Shown here one piece after another: positions 26,722-33,646 of a stretch of DNA of 39,011 bases. The notes under the pieces are model-generated. The model saw only the letters and a list, made by a program, of their open reading frames with translations. It did not search any database and was not told where the DNA came from. Position numbers and translations under genes: made by a program. This stretch comes from JAWKTT01 sp041398965. GTDB taxonomy: Bacteria; Planctomycetota; Planctomycetia; Planctomycetales; Planctomycetaceae. The DNA lies in the NCBI GenBank assembly GCA_041398965.1, contig JAWKTT010000039.1:1-39011 (forward strand), read 5' to 3'. Position 1 is the first letter of the stretch, and the number at the start of each line of letters is the position of its first letter.

Positions 26722-27336
26722 TCATGCGTTCAAGTTGACCCCAAGTTGATCCAGGCGTGGGAGGAGCGGCCCAAGGTCGGTGAAGCAGTGCCCCATCAGG
26801 CCGTGCCTCATGCCGGCAGCAACGTATTCCGGGATGTCGTCAATATACAAACACTCCTCTGGCAGACAGTCAATCTGCTGCAAGGCGTGTTCAAAGATGG
26901 CGTCGTCCGGCTTGGCCGCCTTGACGGCATACGACAGGACCTCCGCATCAAAACTCCATAGAAGTGGAAAGAACTGATCGGAAATCCACTCGTAGTGCGT
27001 CGCACACGTATTTGAAAGCAAGACAAGCCGAATCCCCTGACTCTTCAAGCAGTCCAACATCGCGGGCATATCAAGATTGAGGGTGAAAATGTCACCCATC
27101 GCAACACGGAACTCCGCCTCGGGCAGCGTGGTTTGCAGTGCCTCTTCGAGAACCATGCGTCCGGCGTTGTCGTCGAGTTCGCCCCGTTCGAGCCGAGCTT
27201 GCAAGCCCGACTTCAGCAATGCCTGTTCAACCGCTTTACTCTCACACCCCCCGACCTTGGCAATCTGCCGACACATCCGCTCATGACTGAAAAAAACCAG
27301 CACGTTTCCCAGATCGCAGAGCAAAGTCTTGAGCAT
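26722..27336 (-). CDS. HAD-family phosphatase, YihX-like
   Basis: A 204-residue cytoplasmic hydrolase with all four HAD motifs: motif I CDLGNVLV (nucleophile Asp8, with Gly in place of the second Asp as in the YihX/glucose-1-phosphatase branch), motif II LLSNT (Ser108/Thr110), motif III AAKPDD (Lys142) and motif IV YIDDIPE (Asp166, Asp167). A small helical cap lies between motifs I and II. The ATG at 27336 matches family N-termini; an in-frame ATG at 27402 would prepend 22 residues encoded by a dinucleotide microsatellite. The repeat sits where a ribosome binding site is expected, and none is visible. The gene is 75 bases downstream of the LOG-like gene. Substrate is probably a sugar phosphate. 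Confidence 0.9.
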   Translation of the reverse strand: MLKTLLCDLGNVLVFFSHERMCRQIAKVGGCESKAVEQALLKSGLQARLERGELDDNAGRMVLEEALQTTLPEAEFRVAMGDIFTLNLDMPAMLDCLKSQGIRLVLLSNTCATHYEWISDQFFPLLWSFDAEVLSYAVKAAKPDDAIFEHALQQIDCLPEECLYIDDIPEYVAAGMRHGLMGHCFTDLGPLLPRLDQLGVNLNA

Positions 27337-27341
27337 GGCAA

Positions 27342-27377
27342 AGAGAGAGAGAGAGAGAGTGTGTGTGTGTGTGTGTG
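27342..27377. repeat. Dinucleotide microsatellite (AG)9(TG)9
   Basis: Nine AG units at 27342-27359 run straight into a GT/TG tract to 27377. On the minus strand this reads as a CA tract then a CT tract ending five bases before the HAD phosphatase ATG. Confidence 0.98.
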
Positions 27378-27388
27378 CATCACCAAAG

Positions 27389-27409
27389 CCCCCCGACCGC
27401 ATCGGGGGG
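27389..27409 (-). terminator. GC-rich hairpin after the LOG-like gene
   Basis: CCCCCCGA and TCGGGGGG form a perfect eight-base stem around a five-base loop just past the LOG-like stop codon. On the minus strand it is followed by CTTTGG, a poor T-run, so it may attenuate rather than fully terminate transcription into the phosphatase gene. Confidence 0.6.
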
Positions 27410-27411
27410 AC

Positions 27412-28482
27412 TTACTCCTCTTCTTCCTCTTCCTCATCTGAGGCCCCCAGTTCATCGTTGATACGGTCGACGAGTTGACGCAGACGGGCGGTGTCGTGGC
27501 GATTAAACTTGAAGGCGATGCGATGCAAGTCGGCGAGGTGTGGCTCGTCAGACTCAAACGGATGGGGCTCGACCTCGCGAATCGTCCCCGACTCGATGAT
27601 GTCTGCGAAATCGCGATTCAACTCATCCAACAAAGTCGCCCCGACCGGACGATGCAACCGCAGGTAGAGTTCGTCGCGAATGTACCGCATGCTGTTATAA
27701 ACGGAGTAAAACCCGAGCACTTCATTGACCGCAGTCCCCACTTTGTCGGTGATACAGAAGAGAGAGAAGTCGTCGGGGGAGATTAAGCCGGTCTCGCGTA
27801 ACTCCGCCTCCGCAAACTTCAGCCACGCGGCCCAGTAGCCCCCTCCCGGCTCATCGACAAGCACAATCGGCATCAAATCTCGTTTGCCAGTTTGCACCAA
27901 AGTGAGCGTTTCAAAGAGTTCATCCTGCGTGCCAAACCCACCAGGAAACAGGACGACGGCGTGAACCTCTTTCACGAACAGAAGCTTACGGGTGAAAAAG
28001 TATTTCAGGTTGACAAGTTTTTCGTCGTCATTAATGACGTAGTTTGCTTCTTGTTCGAACGGAAGAACAATGTTCAACCCCATCGACATCTTGCGACCCG
28101 CGCCGACGTGGGCAGCCTCCATGATTCCTCCACCAGCCCCGGTCACTACGTACCAACCGTACTTTGCCATACGGCGTCCGTACTCGACCGCCTGCTGGTA
28201 GGACGGATGATCGGGCTTCAATCGAGCCGAGCCGAAGACCGTCACCTTGCGTTGCTTGCGGAATGGCTTAAAGACCTTGAAGGCGTAACGAAGTTCTTTG
28301 AGAGCCCGAGAAATGATCTTGAGGTCGCCGCGAGCTGCCTGATCCCGCTGCAACTTATCGGCAGTTTCTTTGATCTCATCGATCAGGAACTGTGTCCCAT
28401 CGTCGATGGGGGTGTGCTCTGTTGGAAGCGGATGAGTCTCTGAGACATCGGTCTGAGGAAGTCGAGGTTTTCGTGGAGCCAT
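27412..28482 (-). CDS. LOG-like / TIGR00730-type Rossmann protein
   Basis: A 356-residue protein starting at ATG 28482, with AAGGA upstream; the frame continues to 28560 but without support. The core has TVFGSARLKP, VVTGAGGGIMEAAHVGA and LFPGGFGTQDELFE, the nucleotide-binding PGGxGTxxE motif of the LOG (cytokinin riboside 5'-monophosphate phosphoribohydrolase, formerly 'lysine decarboxylase') family. LOG proteins cleave the N-glycosidic bond of nucleoside 5'-monophosphates. The ~75-residue N-terminal and ~130-residue C-terminal extensions belong to the longer bacterial type, and the protein ends in a run of acidic residues (SDEEEEEEE). The physiological substrate in bacteria is mostly unproven. 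Confidence 0.9.
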   Translation of the reverse strand: MAPRKPRLPQTDVSETHPLPTEHTPIDDGTQFLIDEIKETADKLQRDQAARGDLKIISRALKELRYAFKVFKPFRKQRKVTVFGSARLKPDHPSYQQAVEYGRRMAKYGWYVVTGAGGGIMEAAHVGAGRKMSMGLNIVLPFEQEANYVINDDEKLVNLKYFFTRKLLFVKEVHAVVLFPGGFGTQDELFETLTLVQTGKRDLMPIVLVDEPGGGYWAAWLKFAEAELRETGLISPDDFSLFCITDKVGTAVNEVLGFYSVYNSMRYIRDELYLRLHRPVGATLLDELNRDFADIIESGTIREVEPHPFESDEPHLADLHRIAFKFNRHDTARLRQLVDRINDELGASDEEEEEEE

Positions 28483-28605
28483 GTGATCAAGTCCTTTCGA
28501 TTCGCCTACGATAACCCGCGTCAAAGCCGCTATGGTCAGAGAGAGTACCCGCAAAACCACGTGACCGGCAAGTGGTGGCCTCCGCAGGGGAGATTGTCAC
28601 CGGGG

Positions 28606-28977
28606 TCACCGTTGGTGGCGGATCGCCTTGATGGCCTCTTCCCGGGTGTTGCAGACCGGCCAAAGGGTATCGAGTGCGGTGAGGCTCAGCAGGTCTCGCG
28701 ACGCATTATTCGCCCCGCAAATCGCCAGCCCGCCACCATCCATCTTGACCTGTTTGTGACATCGCAACAACAACGAAAGAAACAGCGAACCGAAGTAGTT
28801 TAGCCCCGACAGATCGATGACGACGTAAGGGGGTTCTTTGTCCCTTAGCGGGGTCCGAATCTTCGTGGCGGCTTTCTCGACAGATTCGGTATCGAGTGAT
28901 TCGACGCTCCCCTTCGGACTGACGATCAGTACGTCGTCGTCCCATTCGAGTTGAAACTCACATTGATGGCTGACCAT
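28606..28977 (-). CDS. STAS-domain protein (anti-sigma-antagonist type)
   Basis: A 123-residue single STAS domain. The start at 28977 has GAGGAA seven bases upstream. The region VVIDLSGLNYFGSLFLSLLL matches the central STAS strand-loop-helix, with the serine in YFGS at the place where anti-sigma-factor antagonists are phosphorylated; the end (LLSLTALDTLWPVCNTREEA) fits the last helix. Such proteins switch partners with serine kinases of the RsbW/SpoIIAB type. No kinase or phosphatase gene is near. It lies 32 bases after the HEAT-type gene and 123 before the LOG-like gene on the same strand. Confidence 0.88.
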   Translation of the reverse strand: MVSHQCEFQLEWDDDVLIVSPKGSVESLDTESVEKAATKIRTPLRDKEPPYVVIDLSGLNYFGSLFLSLLLRCHKQVKMDGGGLAICGANNASRDLLSLTALDTLWPVCNTREEAIKAIRHQR

Positions 28978-29009
28978 CTCTATTCCTCAATCAGATCGAC
29001 TCGAACGAC

Positions 29010-30413
29010 TCAGATGGCCGACGCACTCGACCGGTTGTGCCGCTTTGGAATCCGAAAACTTGTCATCGGAACGGCTGGGGCGGGAGTGGTCCCCATGGGA
29101 GCTGCCGCTGGGGCCGACACCGGGAAGACTTCTCCATTGGCGCGAACACGTCGGTTGGCAGGAACAGCCCCCTTGGCCCACGTTTCGAGTTCAGTGATGC
29201 TCTGGGGATCCAGCTTAGGTCGTGCTTGAGGAGCGTTGACGACAGTTCGAATGAGGGGCAACATCAAGTCACGTGCTTGATTGACTGACGCTTGAGCCGT
29301 GTTCAAGCCAGACTTGGTCGCCTGATTTCGGAACCCCATTTTGGAGGCGATCTCGGTCGCATTGAAACCATCGTAAGTGATGAACACTTCAGTAAACGCC
29401 CGGTCCCAGTAAGGCCACTTGGTGTCGGCCTGATACCCGTGACACATCTCGACAACCAGCAAGACCACCTCATGGTTAATCAATTCCATGTTTGTCGTCC
29501 CTTCGAGTGGCAACCTGCTGATGGCACGAGCCGACCGAACCCGCGACAACTTGTCCTGACTGCGATCAGTCAACACTTCCATGAGAACTTCGACAAACGA
29601 GAGAGTCCCCGTCAAATTTTCCGTTCTCTGCGTGCTTCCAAGTGCCTCGACAAGGTGCCACATGTGCCACTGGTAACCGACGATCGTCTTCTTGTCGAAG
29701 TTGGCGTGGTCCTTCCTGAGACGGCGCACCTCTTTGGCTAATGCTTCGGCAATCTCAACTCGCAAAGTCAGATGCGGCGAACCGGACTCGAGGATTCGCC
29801 CCAATCCCTTCGCCGCCAGAGCCTTCAAGTGAATCTCGCTGTCGTCCCTCTTAAACACTTCGAGCAACTGAGCTGACGCTCCAATGTAGGGAACGTTGGG
29901 CGAGGAAGAGACATCCAGACCCCCAAGTATTCGAACAGCCGCCAGTCGCAACTCGGGCGAGTCCTCTTTCATCATCCGACCAGCCAACTTCACCACCGTT
30001 TCCAAGATGAACGTCCGGGCTTCTGCTGAAGTATCACGATTACGGAGATCGGTTCGAATCCGCTCGAACATCGACATCCTCTGGTGACGATTGGAATGCA
30101 GACACAGCAAAGCCATTTGGTAGTGAATGGTCTTTTCGAGGATTTCCTTGCTGGCGCTATTGAGGCTCTTGGTCTTGAGCGTGCTGCGATAGGTGATTTC
30201 ATACTTCCGTCGGTAGTCGTCCTGACTAGGTGGCTCCGGGTCGCGAATCCCCCCTTTGGCCCAGATGGTCGGATCATTTTCGAGCGCACTCGTGTCATCG
30301 CCACGAACAGAGCCGACACTGACAACGAAGCCAAAGACCAGCGCGATCATCACCTGCCAACCGATGGCGGTTTTGAAGCGGACGTTTTTAGACCTTCCCG
30401 ATTGAATCAGCAT
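29010..30413 (-). CDS. Secreted HEAT-like repeat protein
   Basis: A 467-residue protein starting at ATG 30413. The signal sequence is FKTAIGWQVMIALVFGFVVS with a likely cleavage after SVRG. The mature region is alpha-helical with HEAT-like pairs: LRLAAVRILGGLDVS, IHLKALAAKGLGRILESG, LRVEIAEALAKEVRRL and SRVRSARAISRLPLEG. The C-terminus is proline- and alanine-rich and basic (FRIPKRHNRSS). Such proteins are common in planctomycete envelopes and act as protein-binding scaffolds. There is no clear ribosome binding site, and earlier starts at 30443 or 30470 are possible. It is the first gene of a minus-strand run with the STAS, LOG-like and HAD genes. Confidence 0.7.
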   Translation of the reverse strand: MLIQSGRSKNVRFKTAIGWQVMIALVFGFVVSVGSVRGDDTSALENDPTIWAKGGIRDPEPPSQDDYRRKYEITYRSTLKTKSLNSASKEILEKTIHYQMALLCLHSNRHQRMSMFERIRTDLRNRDTSAEARTFILETVVKLAGRMMKEDSPELRLAAVRILGGLDVSSSPNVPYIGASAQLLEVFKRDDSEIHLKALAAKGLGRILESGSPHLTLRVEIAEALAKEVRRLRKDHANFDKKTIVGYQWHMWHLVEALGSTQRTENLTGTLSFVEVLMEVLTDRSQDKLSRVRSARAISRLPLEGTTNMELINHEVVLLVVEMCHGYQADTKWPYWDRAFTEVFITYDGFNATEIASKMGFRNQATKSGLNTAQASVNQARDLMLPLIRTVVNAPQARPKLDPQSITELETWAKGAVPANRRVRANGEVFPVSAPAAAPMGTTPAPAVPMTSFRIPKRHNRSSASAI

Positions 30414-30896
30414 AGAAGTGTTATCCGTAGATCGATGGCACATCGGATCACATGAGAAGAGGTATGACACCGCTTACCCCGTGTTGCCTGCGGGAAAGCC
30501 TCTCGGAATGCGTGAACGTCAACGAATGGTTCTCCCGAACGTCTCGAACAGACTTGGGCGACAACTTCAGGAAAATCGTCCCATCAGGGAGACGCCCCTG
30601 ACAGTTCAAGACACAGGCACAACACCGATGATTGAGATAACAGAATGTGAACCCCAAGCACGCTCGAACCCAGACGTCTCCGTTCTTCGCAAAACGACGA
30701 CACCCCCGAGCCCAAGACGAATTTGAGATATGAAGGGAACAGTCAAAACCAAGAAGTGATACTGCTCACGTTATCATCGGCGTCTGAAAAGTGTCAAGTA
30801 CCTCAAGAAAAGAGGGGCGGACCGGCTTTTCCCCGGATCGCTGCAATCGTACAGGCTGAACCGGTTCTACACCGCTTCGCCCCCCCTGCTGTCGAC
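30414..30896. other. Intergenic region upstream of the HEAT-like gene
   Basis: About 480 bases. On the minus strand TTGACA (near 30799) is followed 17 bases later by a GATAAC-like box, a possible sigma-70-type promoter for the HEAT/STAS/LOG/HAD run, though it would leave a long leader of about 350 bases. A 69-codon frame at 30448-30657 opens with TTG and is not convincing. Confidence 0.35.
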
Positions 30897-32270
30897 CTAC
30901 TTCTCCGTCTTTTCAGCCGCTTCAGTCTCGACGGCTGGAGTCGCGACAGGTTCGATTGCGCGAATCGACACATTCCGAAACTCGACCGGATCGCTATGAC
31001 CGGCAAAACCGAAATGACCTTCCGTCGAATCCTTACCGGGATGGGGACGATTTGCGGCAAACTCCGTCACTGTTGAGAGATCGGCGTCGAGAATGACATT
31101 GCCGTTCAACTCGACCTTCACCTTCGAGCCAATCACAGTCACCACCTGATAGTTCCACTCACCCGTCGGACGCAGGTAGCCACGATAAGCAGGGACCATG
31201 CCATAAGCCGATCCATGGTATTGCCGCGGATCAAGCTTCGCATACTTCGGATGCTCGGAGTCGAGCACCTGCAACTCGGTCATCCCCGAGTAAGCGGGAT
31301 CCCCTGTGCCGGGATACCGAATGGCCAACCCGTTGTTTCCCCCCTCCGGGAGCTTGAACTCGAGTCGAGCGGTGAAGTCGCCATACTTCTTCTCAGTGTA
31401 AAGCACGCCGCCATGACCACTCTTGCAACGAATCGCCCCATCAACCACTTCGTAATTCGCCGAAGCTCCCGCCCAGCCGGTAAGGTCTTTCCCGTTATCA
31501 AGCTGAGTGAACCCCTCAGCATCGTGAGCCGCAAGGATGGCATTGGCCTGCTCCGAATTCAACTCGCGAATAAAGATGTTTCGCCAGCTGATCTCCCCGC
31601 CATGAGTCTGCAACTGAATCTGCCCCTTAGGACGCAACGGCGACTTCCGGGTCTTGTCCCAGTAGTTCTCCATGATGGCATGATCCACGACATGCTTGCC
31701 GTTCAACCACACACTTGTCCTTGCTCCAACTTGCACGATGCGGAACTTGTTCCATTCGCCAAACGGGAGGTCGGCAAGAATCGCTGGGTCCTTCCCTGCT
31801 GCTCCGGCGCTGTTGTTCCACAGTCCGCCCGACCCCTTGTCGGCACCAATGCCCCATTTCCCTTGATCGGTCGAGTCCCAAATCTGAACCTGTGGCGTCG
31901 ACTTGAGATAAATCCCGCTGTCCGCCTTGGGAACAGTCTTGTACTCGATGAGTAACTCGTAATCCCCAAACTCCTGATCGGTTGTCAGGTAAGCCCCATG
32001 ACCATCATTGATGACTGCTCCATCTTTGACAGTCCAGTGCTGTGCGACTTCGGCATTCCAAGCTTCAATCTTTGTCGCTCGTTCTTCGTCAGATAAACCT
32101 GCAAGTGTGTTGGGATCAAAGTGAGGCATCCCATGCCAGCCGGTCAGGTCAGTCCCATTAAACAGGGCTCGAAAGCCCTCAGGAACCTGAATCTCTTCGC
32201 CAATTGCTGCGCTACATGCGACCGCCAGAACCAGGCAGCCTCGAAGCATCAAATTTCCGCCAAATTTCAT
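30897..32270 (-). CDS. Two-domain DUF1080 protein (3-keto-disaccharide hydrolase type), exported
   Basis: A 457-residue exported protein. The ATG at 32270 has GGAG nine bases upstream and opens a signal peptide (LMLRGCLVLAVACSAAIGEE). Two DUF1080/LamG-like domains follow. The first begins FRALFNGTDLTGWHGM and has the conserved DYELLIEYKTVPKADSGIY and GEWNKFRIVQVG blocks; the second begins FTQLDNGKDLTGWAG with ARLEFKLPEGGNNGLAIRY and TGEWNYQVVTVIG. DUF1080 proteins are greatly expanded in planctomycetes, where characterised relatives hydrolyse 3-keto-disaccharides or bind glycans. The C-terminus ends in an Ala/Glu/Lys-rich tail. It stands alone on the minus strand. Two domains in tandem suggest a bivalent or enlarged substrate site, which is inference. 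Confidence 0.93.
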   Translation of the reverse strand: MKFGGNLMLRGCLVLAVACSAAIGEEIQVPEGFRALFNGTDLTGWHGMPHFDPNTLAGLSDEERATKIEAWNAEVAQHWTVKDGAVINDGHGAYLTTDQEFGDYELLIEYKTVPKADSGIYLKSTPQVQIWDSTDQGKWGIGADKGSGGLWNNSAGAAGKDPAILADLPFGEWNKFRIVQVGARTSVWLNGKHVVDHAIMENYWDKTRKSPLRPKGQIQLQTHGGEISWRNIFIRELNSEQANAILAAHDAEGFTQLDNGKDLTGWAGASANYEVVDGAIRCKSGHGGVLYTEKKYGDFTARLEFKLPEGGNNGLAIRYPGTGDPAYSGMTELQVLDSEHPKYAKLDPRQYHGSAYGMVPAYRGYLRPTGEWNYQVVTVIGSKVKVELNGNVILDADLSTVTEFAANRPHPGKDSTEGHFGFAGHSDPVEFRNVSIRAIEPVATPAVETEAAEKTEK

Positions 32271-32748
32271 CGTGTTTGCTCCACAGAGGAATTGGTGACC
32301 AACGTCCTGGCCGAACGAGAATGATAGCAACAGGTGAACTCCCCGACGAGTCTATCAAACGTCGCCGATGAACAAGCGGCAATCACGGATTCATGGGTTT
32401 CGACTGTTCGCCGTGCTAGCGTTTGGTCAGGGTCTCAGAGACGCTGACGAAACCGCAACGAAAACGGATCGGAACTTGACCTCACTCGGCCCGCGGGACA
32501 CGTGAGCGTGAACATCCGGCCCTGCCAGCCGCCAAAGGCCGGAGCCCTTGGCTACGTTGAGATGTCAACTTTTGAAACCATTGGCCTGTCTGGCAAATGT
32601 GTTGGGCAAGCAAAGCTGGTGGGCAATTCGAGCGATACCCAATTCACGACGGCACCTGTCCCAGTCGCTCAGTGACCGACAACGAGATCGGTTGAACGCG
32701 AGACCTTGCCGTGTCGCCGAACCAAAGAAAGAACGCCCAAAATAGAAG
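32271..32748. other. Intergenic region with repeat remnants
   Basis: About 480 bases. GCCAAAGGCC (near 32531) is a short palindrome of the same GGCCTTTGGC type seen at 6270 and 6340, suggesting a decayed copy of the same dispersed repeat. The first ~100 bases must hold the DUF1080 promoter. No protein or RNA gene is seen. Confidence 0.45.
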
Positions 32749-32784
32749 AAGAGCCTGTGTCGTCGGGAGACGACACAGGCTCTT
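32749..32784 (-). terminator. Strong terminator of the cysteine-rich protein gene
   Basis: A perfect 16-base stem (32749-32764 with 32769-32784) with a four-base loop, followed on the minus strand by CTTCTATTTT. It lies about 50 bases after the stop codon. Confidence 0.93.
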
Positions 32785-32836
32785 GAGTCTTTTGCACCTC
32801 GATCAACACAGTATGGCTATGTTGAAATCAGAGGAA

Positions 32837-33283
32837 CTAGGCTGCTGGCTGTGGCAGAGCTTCGACAGTCGCTGGAGCGGAAACTCCGCAAGCGCTGCAA
32901 CCGGTGCCGCAAGGAGCTGCACAGCTGGTGCAACCGTTGCCGCAAGGAGCTGCACAGCTTGGAGCTGCACCGCAGCAGGTCGGAGCGACCGAACCGCAGC
33001 AACCACGACGGCTGCCACGAGCGTGGCGGGTACGACCACAGCTGCCGCAAGCGCTGTCACAGCTGTTGCCACAAGGAGCAGCACAGCTTGGAGCTGCGTT
33101 GCAGCTGTTGCAAGGAGCTGCACAGCTTGGAGCACCACAAGGTGCTGCACAGCTTGGAGCAGCTGCCTGGCAGCAGCTGGTGCTGCCACATCCACGGCGA
33201 CCACGACGTGCTGCATCAGCACTGTCACAAACCATCATCAGAGCCGCCAGTACAGCGACCACACCCAGAACGTTACGCATCAT
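32837..33283 (-). CDS. Secreted cysteine-rich SCAAPC-repeat protein
   Basis: A 148-residue protein. The ATG at 33283 has GAGGAG eight bases upstream. Residues 1-24 are a signal peptide (VLGVVAVLAALMMVCDSADA). The mature ~124 residues contain 24 cysteines and five copies of SCAAPC, with further CC pairs and CGxxC spacers, interrupted by one basic patch (RTRHARGSRRG). There is no known domain. The repeat DNA makes long meaningless frames on the opposite strand. A very strong ribosome binding site and terminator suggest high expression. Such composition fits a disulfide-cross-linked coat protein or a metal-binding envelope protein; planctomycete walls are historically described as cystine-rich, but a role here is inference. 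Confidence 0.8.
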   Translation of the reverse strand: MMRNVLGVVAVLAALMMVCDSADAARRGRRGCGSTSCCQAAAPSCAAPCGAPSCAAPCNSCNAAPSCAAPCGNSCDSACGSCGRTRHARGSRRGCCGSVAPTCCGAAPSCAAPCGNGCTSCAAPCGTGCSACGVSAPATVEALPQPAA

Positions 33284-33646
33284 TGTTGCCTCTCCTCGCA
33301 AAGAATTTGAGAAACTGCCCGGTTCGGTGTGCCAGACACCTGGCACCACTCAAACCAACCTTTTCGACCACTCACATTTTAGGGTCTTCACCACTTGGGA
33401 AGCTCGGGCAAGTTGCACGGACTCTTCCGGTTGCAGCGATGATGTCGGACAATCTAGCTAAACGCTGCATCCTGTCAACGACGTAATGGCGAAAAAACAT
33501 GGATTCTGAAGAATGGTGATTGTCTCCAATCAATCCGCGATAGACTCACTGAGTCGCAACATAACCCGGTAAACTCTACGTTCTCGGCATCTAATCGACG
33601 ATTGAATCATGCCGTGTTCGATTCCTGACTTCTTAACAGAGACACC
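33284..33646. other. Divergent intergenic region with palindrome
   Basis: About 360 bases between the divergent cysteine-rich and DUF1549/1553 genes. It contains one perfect palindrome (33327-33348). Promoters for both genes should lie here but none is unambiguous by eye. Confidence 0.5.
33327..33348. promoter_or_regulatory. Palindrome GGTGTGCCAG-ACAC-CTGGCACC in the cysteine-rich gene leader
   Basis: GTGCCAG (33329-33335) and CTGGCAC (33340-33346) form a perfect seven-base inverted repeat with a four-base centre, 45-65 bases upstream of the cysteine-rich gene ATG. It could be an operator or a leader hairpin. Confidence 0.4.

Noticed and set aside
30448..30657. 69-codon minus-strand frame in the HEAT-like gene leader
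   Set aside because: Begins with TTG without a ribosome binding site and resembles no family; could be a leader peptide but support is too weak.
32837..33283. Tandem repeats resembling a CRISPR-like array
   Set aside because: Units are short, codon-phased and without spacers of constant length; they encode SCAAPC repeats.
32851..33486. Plus-strand frames over the cysteine-rich gene, with Cys/His-like repeats
   Set aside because: They are the complement of the SCAAPC repeats; the minus-strand gene has a signal peptide, strong ribosome binding site and terminator.
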